Shown piece by piece: positions 7,010 through 12,733 of a DNA stretch of 12,733 bases; positions within the stretch are counted from its first letter, which is position 1, and each line of letters begins with the position of its first letter. Source of the DNA: Bacteroidota bacterium (GTDB lineage Bacteria; Bacteroidota; Bacteroidia; Chitinophagales; Chitinophagaceae); NCBI GenBank assembly GCA_023423285.1, contig JAFAFV010000209.1, positions 1 through 12,733 on the forward strand. Direction: 5' to 3'. The position numbers and the translations under genes were made by a program. Under the pieces are notes generated by a model. It did not search any database, had not been told where the DNA came from, and was given only the letters and a program-made list of their open reading frames with translations.

Positions 7010-7029
7010 CAGGTTTACAGGGTTACCTG
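7010..7029. repeat. Short inverted repeat in the ychF/SpmAB intergenic region
   Basis: CAGGT (7010-7014) pairs with ACCTG (7025-7029) around a 10-nt loop. An alternative longer-range pairing joins AACCCT (6989-6994) with AGGGTT (7019-7024). The two pairings are mutually exclusive. They lie in the shared upstream region of two divergent genes, where either an operator or a leader structure is possible. The arms are short and chance is a serious explanation. Confidence 0.2.
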
Positions 7030-7135
7030 TGCTAAAAGTTTGCGAAGGTACGATTTTAAAGCCGCAGATGTAAAATAAAACAGTAACTTTCCAACTTATT
7101 TCATTGACTATTTAGATTTAACATCACACAATAAA

Positions 7136-8536
7136 ATGGTTTTAAGCAGGATTTGGTCAGCTTTTATCATTGTAGCGCTGGCAGTAGCTTTAGCGAGGTT
7201 TCTGTTTCAGGATGGAGACAGAGAAATTTTCAGCCAAATGGTAACCGGCAAAACCGGCGATACCACCTATGTTCAAAATATAGATTCGCTTGCAATACCA
7301 CCAACCATACACGCGCAACTAACTTCAGGATTGAAAACGGCAACCTGGAACGGTAACCAGGTGATTAAAACAGACACCAGCTATAAAGTGTACAAATTGC
7401 AGGGCACCAATGGTGTGTTTGAAACCACAAAAGACGCAGTAAATCTTTGTTTAAGTTTGATTGGTATTATGGCCCTGTTTTTAGGCTTTATGAATATTGC
7501 TGAAAAAGCCGGCGGCATTAGGTTTCTATCAAAAATCATAGGACCTTTCTTCTCAAAAATTTTCCCCGAAGTGCCCAAAAATCATCCGGCCATGGGGCAT
7601 ATGGTGATGAACTTTTCGGCCAACCTGCTCGGACTTGATAATGCTGCAACTCCTTTTGGCATAAAGGCAATGGAAAGCCTGCAAACACTCAATCCCAGCA
7701 AAGACAAAGCTACCAACGCACAGGTAATGTTCATGTGCCTGCACGCCTCGGGCCTTACGCTAATACCTACCACCATTATTGCAGACCGCGTGGCTTTAAA
7801 ATCGCAATATCCTACTGAAATATTCATTCCCTGCATGATTGCAACCTTCGCGGCCACCATCGCAGCTTTAGTAGTTGTATCAATTAAGCAGGGCATAAAA
7901 GTGCTGCAACCTGTCATACTGGTATGGGTACTGGGCATTACAGCACTTTTTACAACACTTATTCTTTATGTAAGAACGCTGGATGCAAAAGGTGTTACAC
8001 TTTTCAGCAGCAGCCTTAGCAATGGCCTCATCCTTCTTATATTTATACTCATCATTCTGGGTGCGATTTATAAAAAGACGGCCATTTTTGATGATTTTAT
8101 TGACGGCGCCAAAGAGGGTTTTACCACTGCTATTAAAATCATTCCTTACCTGGTAGGCCTTTTGGTGGCCATTAGCCTGCTGCGCAACAGTGGCGCATTT
8201 GACTTTGTAATGAGTGGTGTAAAGGCTGTATTTACAGTATTGGGTGGCGATACACGTATTGTGGATGCGCTGCCAACAGCCTTATTGAAACCCTTTAGTG
8301 GCAGCGGTGCCCGCGCCATGATGATTGATACTTTGAAAACCCACGGGCCAGACTCTTTTGTAGGCAACCTTACCTCTGTTTTCAGGGGCGCGGCTGATAC
8401 TACTTTTTATATTGTAGCCGTATATTTTGGCGCCGTAAACATTAAAAACACGCGGTACTCAGTGGGAGCTATGTTATTAGCAGATCTTGCAGGGGTTATC
8501 ACTGCCATTGCGCTGGCTTATATCTTCTTTAATTAG
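7136..8536 (+). CDS. Fused SpmA-SpmB (spore maturation/nucleoside-recognition domain) membrane protein
   Basis: A 466-residue polytopic membrane protein that joins both halves of the SpmA/SpmB pair. The SpmA half (about 1-250) has one N-terminal helix (4-23), then AVNLCLSLIGIMALFLGFMNIAEKAG-type sequence from 101 and the hallmark NLLGLDNAATPFGIKAM (163-179). The SpmB half (about 290-466) has LKPFSGSGARAMM (384-396), GPDSFVGNLTSVFRGAADTTFY (404-425) and NTRYSVGAMLLADL (438-451). Residues 24-98 form a polar segment between helices 1 and 2 that is about 50 residues longer than I recall in Bacillus SpmA. In Bacillus the pair affects spore core dehydration; here there is no sign of sporulation, so the role is unknown, perhaps transport of a small molecule. 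TAGATTTA at 7113-7120 is a weak -7 candidate. Confidence 0.88.
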   Translation: MVLSRIWSAFIIVALAVALARFLFQDGDREIFSQMVTGKTGDTTYVQNIDSLAIPPTIHAQLTSGLKTATWNGNQVIKTDTSYKVYKLQGTNGVFETTKDAVNLCLSLIGIMALFLGFMNIAEKAGGIRFLSKIIGPFFSKIFPEVPKNHPAMGHMVMNFSANLLGLDNAATPFGIKAMESLQTLNPSKDKATNAQVMFMCLHASGLTLIPTTIIADRVALKSQYPTEIFIPCMIATFAATIAALVVVSIKQGIKVLQPVILVWVLGITALFTTLILYVRTLDAKGVTLFSSSLSNGLILLIFILIILGAIYKKTAIFDDFIDGAKEGFTTAIKIIPYLVGLLVAISLLRNSGAFDFVMSGVKAVFTVLGGDTRIVDALPTALLKPFSGSGARAMMIDTLKTHGPDSFVGNLTSVFRGAADTTFYIVAVYFGAVNIKNTRYSVGAMLLADLAGVITAIALAYIFFN

Positions 8537-8581
8537 CTTTAAAAAAAATGAATTGATGTTGACCCCTGCAAAAATCAAATT

Positions 8582-8603
8582 GGGCAGGATAGATATCCCG
8601 CCC
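8582..8603. terminator. Shared hairpin terminator between the convergent SpmAB and response regulator genes
   Basis: GGGC (8582-8585) pairs with GCCC (8600-8603) and GGAT (8587-8590) with ATCC (8595-8598), interrupted by one A-C mismatch, with a 4-nt AGAT loop. It lies 45 nt after the SpmAB stop and 34 nt after the regulator stop. The minus-strand side is followed by AATTTGATTTTTG, a moderately U-rich tail. The plus-strand side has no clear T-run. A bidirectional terminator is likely, but stronger for the minus strand. Confidence 0.5.
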
Positions 8604-8637
8604 GCTTATATTCAAAACTAAACATGAGATCTTCCGA

Positions 8638-9285
8638 TTATAACAGTTTTTGGTTCAGCGCTTTTACTACGGCTTCTGCTACTGAATTGACCTGTAGCTT
8701 TTCGTAAATTTTTTTTATATGTGTGTTAATGGTATGAATGCTTAAACCACAGGCACTGGCCGCCATTTTATGGCTAAACCCTTTTACCAGGTAGCCCAGC
8801 ACTTCTCTTTCCCGCGGGGTAAGGCTAATTTCCAGATTATTTTCAATAAACACGTTTTTTTGAAATGCCGTCAGCACTTTTCTTGCTATCGAAGCAGTCA
8901 TGGCAGCGTCTCCGTTATGCACATCTTCTATAGCCTGTAGTAATTGCGCGGGCGTAGATTTTTTTAAAATATACCCTGAGGCTCCCGCACAAATTGACGC
9001 GAAAATTTTATCATCATCTTCAAACACCGTTTGCATAAGCACCTGCACATTGGGAAAATTCAGCTTGATCAGTTTTACACCTTCAATGCCGTTTACATTC
9101 GGCATGTCAATATCCATAAGCACAATATGCGGATCAGATCTTCTTACATCAGCAATTACATTGCTGCAGTCAAAAAAAACTCCCGTGCAGGTCATTCTGG
9201 GAGATGAGTTGATCAACAAGCTCAGGCTTTCTCTTCTGTAAGCATTGTCATCAAACACAGCAATCCTGATAGGTATGGTACTCAT
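8638..9285 (-). CDS. NarL/LuxR-type two-component response regulator
   Basis: A 215-residue cytoplasmic regulator with an N-terminal receiver domain (about 5-122) and a C-terminal LuxR-type helix-turn-helix (about 153-213). The receiver has the acidic pair Asp12-Asp13, the phospho-acceptor Asp58 in VLMDIDMP, the switch Thr86 in LMQTVFEDD and the invariant Lys108 in YILKKS. The DNA-binding part carries LTPREREVLGYLVKG and LSIHTINTHIKKIYEKLQV, standard for the GerE/LuxR fold. All phosphorylation residues are present. It follows its probable kinase by 47 nt on the same strand, and a perfect -7 box (9293-9300) suggests it can also be transcribed alone. Target genes cannot be inferred. Confidence 0.93.
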   Translation of the reverse strand: MSTIPIRIAVFDDNAYRRESLSLLINSSPRMTCTGVFFDCSNVIADVRRSDPHIVLMDIDMPNVNGIEGVKLIKLNFPNVQVLMQTVFEDDDKIFASICAGASGYILKKSTPAQLLQAIEDVHNGDAAMTASIARKVLTAFQKNVFIENNLEISLTPREREVLGYLVKGFSHKMAASACGLSIHTINTHIKKIYEKLQVNSVAEAVVKALNQKLL

Positions 9286-9292
9286 CGTTGCC

Positions 9293-9300
9293 CAAAGTTA
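9293..9300 (-). promoter_or_regulatory. Internal -7 box giving a nearly leaderless response regulator mRNA
   Basis: TAACTTTG on the minus strand is a perfect TAnnTTTG match and identical to the fabH box. Only 7 nt separate it from the regulator's ATG, so transcription from it would begin within a few nucleotides of the start codon. The upstream -33 region shows only GTTT, not a clean TTG at the expected spacing. Confidence 0.4.
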
Positions 9301-9332
9301 GCAGAACGGCGCTGAGAAACATCATCCCTAAT

Positions 9333-10175
9333 TTACGTGATAGGAAATAACAACTCCATCCTGCAGCCTTTGCCCTTTGCAGCATATATATTTATAACAC
9401 TATTTGCAGCTTCTGCTTTGTAAAGCATATTCTTCAAACCATTGCTTTTTTTAGCCTCTGCAGTTGAAAACCCTATCCTGTCGTCTTCAATGATTAATAA
9501 GATATATTTACCAGACTTTGTCATTTTTACCATAACCGATTTAGCATGCGAATGATGCATAATATTATATATGGTTTCTTTAAAAACCTGGTAAGTGCTT
9601 TGCAGCTTTTGCATCTCAACTGTACAACTGAAGATATGCTTATCAATATTAAAAACAACCTCTTTGTTATTGCCCGCCAGTAAGGGAATAGCAAAGTCCT
9701 GCATTTTAGCCACCAGGTTTTCAAGTTTATCATTGCGCGGATCAACAAACCAAACCATATCATTGATATTTTCCATGGCCTGCTGCGAACTTTGGTGTAT
9801 ACGCTCTAACAACGGCCGCGCATCTGAGTTGGCATTTATTCTCTGAAAAGCAATTTCACTATAAATATTGATGCTGCTAAGTGTAGCGCCTATTTCATCG
9901 TGAAGATTTTTAGAGATCCTGCTTCTTGTCAGAAAAAAATCTTTAATCTTTTTTATACGTCTTTTATAAGCCACATAAATGATAAAAAAAAGCAAGAAGC
10001 TAAGTAAAACGATTACCCAAATATTAGCCAATAATGATTTTAGTGGAATTAAAGAGGGCTGAAAAACTTGCAGTAAAAAAGAAAGCTCCGGGCAAAAAAA
10101 CCGCTGGAGCGCTCCTGTATGAAGATACGATATGAATAAGGTTATATACACCACCCGCTTTTTGCAAATCAACAA
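9333..10175 (-). CDS. Short membrane-anchored histidine kinase (HisKA_3 type)
   Basis: A 280-residue sensor kinase of the family that pairs with NarL-type regulators. One strong membrane helix lies at about 50-69 (LANIWVIVLLSFLLFFIIY) and a weaker hydrophobic stretch at 8-18. No periplasmic sensor domain is present, unlike the long two-component sensors with beta-propellers common in this phylum. The dimerisation/phospho-acceptor motif is intact: His92 in SKNLHDEIGATLSSI. In the ATPase domain the N-box is FKETIYNIMHHSHA with Asn204, and the G2-like segment is SNGLKNML (244-251). The G1 motif reads DDRIGF (231-236) where DNGxGF is usual, with Arg in place of the first Gly. The start is uncertain: the ATG at 10175 is the only one before the helix, with GTG (residues 8, 9) or TTG (residue 49) as alternatives. 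It heads an operon with the regulator downstream. Confidence 0.85.
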   Translation of the reverse strand: MLICKKRVVYITLFISYLHTGALQRFFCPELSFLLQVFQPSLIPLKSLLANIWVIVLLSFLLFFIIYVAYKRRIKKIKDFFLTRSRISKNLHDEIGATLSSINIYSEIAFQRINANSDARPLLERIHQSSQQAMENINDMVWFVDPRNDKLENLVAKMQDFAIPLLAGNNKEVVFNIDKHIFSCTVEMQKLQSTYQVFKETIYNIMHHSHAKSVMVKMTKSGKYILLIIEDDRIGFSTAEAKKSNGLKNMLYKAEAANSVINIYAAKGKGCRMELLFPIT

Positions 10176-10240
10176 ATGAGAGAGGCGGGCAAAAAGACAG
10201 TGTTTTTCATATTTTTCACGTAATTTGCCCCATCACAAAG

Positions 10241-10248
10241 CAAATTTA
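10241..10248 (-). promoter_or_regulatory. Candidate -7 box of the kinase-regulator operon
   Basis: TAAATTTG on the minus strand matches TAnnTTTG exactly, placing transcription start near 10236 and a leader of about 60 nt before the kinase ATG. The -33 region would fall inside the first codons of the divergent OGDH E2 gene and is not a clean TTG. Nearby on the plus strand, TAATTTG (10221-10227) is one base short of the same consensus and could serve the E2 gene, so the two promoters may overlap. Confidence 0.35.
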
Positions 10249-10252
10249 ACTA

Positions 10253-11488
10253 ATGGCCATTGACATTAAAGTACCTAGTATAGGTGAGTCCATCAACGAA
10301 GTAACGCTTTTAAAATGGGTAAAAAAAACCGGTGATTATGTTGAGCGTGATGAAGTGATTGCTGAACTTGAAAGTGAGAAAGCCACTTTTGAAGTGAATG
10401 CAGAAAAGGCCGGCCTGCTTGCTACCGCTGCAAAAGAGGGCAACAGCCTGAACATTGGCGATGTAATTGCCACAATTGATGAAACGGCTGAAAAACCTGC
10501 AGACAACGGTGATACACCTTCTGAGACAGAGACACCATTAAAAGAAACTACAGCAGCGCCTGCAACTAAACAACCTGAAGAAGCACCAGCAAAAGCTGAT
10601 GTAAAAGCCACACCTGTGGCATCGGCTATTATTGCCGATAAAGGCATCAATCCTAAAGAAGTAAAGCCCTCAGGCGCATCCGGTAAAATATTAAAAGAAG
10701 ACGTTCTGGCCGCGCTAACCCACCCCGGCAAAGTGGCTTTTGAAGGCGCCGCGCTAAACAGCCGCAATGAGCGCAGTGAAAAGATGACCAACCTGCGCAA
10801 AACCATCAGTCGAAGGCTGGTAGAAGCTAAGAACACCACGGCCATGCTCACCACCTTTAACGAAGTGAATATGGAGGCCATTATAGAGGCCAGAACAAAA
10901 TTTAAAGACAAGTTTAAAGAAGTACATGGCGTGGGCCTGGGATTTATGAGCTTTTTTGCCAAAGCATGTGCTATAGCCCTAACAGAATGGCCATCAGTAA
11001 ACGCTTATTTTGATGAAGATGAGATTATATATCATGATTATGCCGACATCAGCATTGCGGTGAGCACCCCGCGCGGGCTTACCGTGCCGGTAATGCGCAA
11101 TGTGGAAAGTCTGAGCATGGCAGATATTGAAAGAAAAGTAATAGAACTTGCCACAAAGGCGCGCGACAGCAAACTGACGATGGAAGAACTGACCGGCGGC
11201 ACGTTTACCATTACCAACGGTGGCGTTTTCGGTTCGCTGCTGAGTACGCCGATCATCAACCTGCCGCAAAGCGCTATTTTAGGCATGCATAAAATTGAAG
11301 AAAGGCCCATTGCATTGAACGGCCAGGTGGTAATAAAACCTATGATGTACGTGGCTTTAAGCTACGACCATCGCATTATTGATGGAAGGGAATCAGTTGG
11401 CTTTTTAGTAAGGGTGAAAGAGTTACTCGAAAACCCATCGCAATTACTTTTACAAAAAGACCCGCTGAAAACTTTGCTGGAACTGTAA
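10253..11488 (+). CDS. sucB: Dihydrolipoyllysine succinyltransferase, E2 of 2-oxoglutarate dehydrogenase
   Basis: E2 core of the 2-oxoglutarate dehydrogenase complex, which transfers the succinyl group from lipoyl-lysine to CoA in the TCA cycle (cytoplasm). The 411 residues contain a lipoyl domain (about 1-77) with the modified Lys43 in ESEKATFEV, an Ala/Pro/Glu/Lys-rich flexible linker (about 78-118), a peripheral subunit-binding domain (about 121-153, ending GKILKEDVLAAL) and the acyltransferase core (about 175-411). The catalytic block is SYDHRIIDGRE with His373 and Asp377. The start PSIGESINEVTLLKW is typical of succinyl- rather than acetyl-transferases. The E1 gene sucA, often adjacent, is not present on either side; the upstream neighbour is the divergent kinase. 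The downstream methyltransferase starts 54 nt later on the same strand. Confidence 0.95.
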   Translation: MAIDIKVPSIGESINEVTLLKWVKKTGDYVERDEVIAELESEKATFEVNAEKAGLLATAAKEGNSLNIGDVIATIDETAEKPADNGDTPSETETPLKETTAAPATKQPEEAPAKADVKATPVASAIIADKGINPKEVKPSGASGKILKEDVLAALTHPGKVAFEGAALNSRNERSEKMTNLRKTISRRLVEAKNTTAMLTTFNEVNMEAIIEARTKFKDKFKEVHGVGLGFMSFFAKACAIALTEWPSVNAYFDEDEIIYHDYADISIAVSTPRGLTVPVMRNVESLSMADIERKVIELATKARDSKLTMEELTGGTFTITNGGVFGSLLSTPIINLPQSAILGMHKIEERPIALNGQVVIKPMMYVALSYDHRIIDGRESVGFLVRVKELLENPSQLLLQKDPLKTLLEL

Positions 11489-11542
11489 ATTGTTGCGTCA
11501 ACCGATGCCGAAATTTAGCCAGCGCTTTTTTATATTCGTATT

Positions 11543-12697
11543 ATGTCCGATTCCGGCCTCAGGCATTATTATTCTTATCTCAACTCCGCAGCTTTAATAT
11601 TAGAGTTGTATGATGGGCAAATACCCTTCGCGCACTTTATTAAAAACTATTTTTCACAAAATAAAAAATACGGCAGTAAAGACCGTAAACAGATAGCAGG
11701 TCTATGTTATAGCTATTTCAGGCTGGGGAAAGCTTTTTTAAATATACCTGTAAAAGAACGCCTTTTGCTGGCTTTAATACATAGGGCAGAACCTCTTAGC
11801 GGGCAATGGCAACAGGTTATTGAGGAAAGTGCCCTGCCCGAAACACCGCTTCAAAACGTGTTTCCGTGGAAAGAAGCACTGAGCGATGGTATTGATGCAT
11901 CAGCTTTTGAAGCCTCGTTCGCGGTTCAACCTTATTTATTCTTAAGGATCCGACCTGGCTATGAAAAAATTGTTGCACAAAAACTAACTGCTTCCGGTTT
12001 AGAATTTACAATAAATGATCACACTGTAACACTGCCCAACGCAGCAAAAATTGATGACATCCTGCTAATCAATAAAGAGGTCGTCATTCAAGACCTGAAC
12101 TCCCAGAAAATGGCTGCCGCTCTGGAACTTGTAAAACAATACTTTCCTGCAAACCATCGCTTTTCAATATATGATTGCTGCGCCGCAAGCGGCGGCAAAT
12201 CCATACTGGCTAAAGATGTATTGCAACATATCAGCCTTACCGTTTCTGACATTCGTCCAACTATTATTACCAACCTGAAAAAACGTTTTGAGCAGGCAGG
12301 CATCACAGACTACATTGCTTTTGTTACAGATATTGCTGCAGCAAAAGACATACGCTTTCCGCAGCAGTACGACCTTGTGATTGCAGATGTGCCCTGCACC
12401 GGCAGCGGTACCTGGGCACGCACGCCTGAGCAACTTTATTTTTTTGATGAAACAAAAATTGATGCTTATGCTAATCTGCAGCAAAAGATTTGTACCAACA
12501 TCATAAACGCGGTAAAGCCCGGTGGCTTTTTATTATACATTACTTGCTCCGTGTTTAAAAAAGAAAATGAAGAACACGTAAAAAGTCTAGAACCCTATGA
12601 ATTTTCGATAACCTGTGAAAGCATTTTAGAAGGCTATAATATAAATGCCGATACTATGTATAATGCCCTCCTCTTTAAAAAGAAAAAATTTTCATAA
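11543..12697 (+). CDS. RsmB/NOP-family rRNA cytosine-C5 methyltransferase
   Basis: A 384-residue S-adenosylmethionine-dependent RNA methyltransferase, most like RsmB (16S rRNA m5C967). An N-terminal helical NusB-like segment (about 1-70) is followed by a linker and the Rossmann catalytic domain (about 180-384). Motif I is DCCAASGGKS (211-220), where the family usually has AAPGGK. Motif IV is DVPCTGSGTW with Cys285, and motif VI is YITCSVFKKENE with the catalytic nucleophile Cys335. Both family cysteines are present. The protein is somewhat shorter than E. coli RsmB, in line with the compact Bacteroidota forms I recall. It lies 54 nt after sucB on the same strand and may be cotranscribed; TATATTCG (11531-11538) is an imperfect -7 box that could give it a separate promoter. 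Exact target position is not provable from sequence. Confidence 0.88.
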   Translation: MSDSGLRHYYSYLNSAALILELYDGQIPFAHFIKNYFSQNKKYGSKDRKQIAGLCYSYFRLGKAFLNIPVKERLLLALIHRAEPLSGQWQQVIEESALPETPLQNVFPWKEALSDGIDASAFEASFAVQPYLFLRIRPGYEKIVAQKLTASGLEFTINDHTVTLPNAAKIDDILLINKEVVIQDLNSQKMAAALELVKQYFPANHRFSIYDCCAASGGKSILAKDVLQHISLTVSDIRPTIITNLKKRFEQAGITDYIAFVTDIAAAKDIRFPQQYDLVIADVPCTGSGTWARTPEQLYFFDETKIDAYANLQQKICTNIINAVKPGGFLLYITCSVFKKENEEHVKSLEPYEFSITCESILEGYNINADTMYNALLFKKKKFS

Positions 12698-12710
12698 AAT
12701 TTGAAAATTT
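12686..12710 (+). terminator. Weak A/T hairpin at the end of the methyltransferase gene
   Basis: AAATTTTC (12686-12693) pairs with GAAAATTT (12703-12710) around a 9-nt loop. The stem overlaps the last codons and the TAA at 12695-12697. It contains a single G-C pair and no T-run follows, so it is a doubtful terminator. Confidence 0.25.
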
Positions 12711-12733
12711 GCCTGCCTCCTATGGCTATCCTC

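Noticed and set aside
10336..10962. 208-codon minus-strand ORF opposite sucB
   Set aside because: Antisense to the lipoyl, linker and E2 core region. Its Ala/Ser-rich composition mirrors the Ala/Pro/Lys linker, and no family features are seen.
1..12733. Mobile element, CRISPR array, toxin-antitoxin or defence system
   Set aside because: No transposase, integrase, regular spacer array, or recognisable toxin or nuclease was seen on either strand. The genes are mostly conserved chromosomal functions.

Overview
The window looks like chromosomal DNA of a Bacteroidota member, plausibly Chitinophagaceae (inferred from sequence style; no database search was possible). Support comes from moderate GC, the near absence of Shine-Dalgarno sequences, several intergenic matches to the Bacteroidota -7 promoter box TAnnTTTG, a fused SpmA-SpmB protein, and an AtpZ gene followed by a small four-helix membrane protein. 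Nearly all of the window is ordinary chromosomal backbone. I see no insertion sequence, integrase, CRISPR array, rRNA, tRNA, toxin-antitoxin pair or defence island.

Layout. Positions 1-286 (minus) hold the N-terminus of a secreted protein that resembles RCC1-type repeats; the rest lies off the left edge. A 579-nt stretch without a confident gene follows (287-865). It contains a good promoter for the secreted protein and three TTCGATG blocks spaced exactly 21 bp apart, which may be operators or part of a 39-codon ORF. Then, on the minus strand, come fabH (fatty acid synthesis initiation, 866-1870), a strong hairpin terminator (1938-1962) and a class A penicillin-binding protein (1979-4429). 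On the plus strand, three overlapping genes form a small operon: an AtpZ-like protein (4595-4816), a four-helix membrane protein (4803-5210) and an SprT-like zinc metalloprotease (5203-5829). It meets ychF (5835-6932, minus) with only 5 nt between the stops.

The second half has the SpmA-SpmB fusion membrane protein (7136-8536, plus). Convergent to it is a two-component operon of a short histidine kinase (9333-10175) and a NarL/LuxR-type response regulator (8638-9285), both minus, with a hairpin at 8582-8603 where the two transcription units meet. Divergent from the kinase is the E2 component of 2-oxoglutarate dehydrogenase (10253-11488), followed by an RsmB/NOP-type rRNA cytosine methyltransferase (11543-12697). 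The last 36 nt hold no identifiable gene.

The genes cover cell-envelope synthesis (FabH, PBP1A), energy metabolism (OGDH E2, AtpZ), translation (YchF, RsmB-like) and one regulatory pair. Nothing shows that the window encodes a single novel machine. The best leads are the phased repeats and possible micropeptide at 583-702, the coupling of AtpZ to a metalloprotease away from any visible ATP synthase gene, and the sensor-less kinase with an altered ATP-binding motif beside a nearly leaderless regulator gene.
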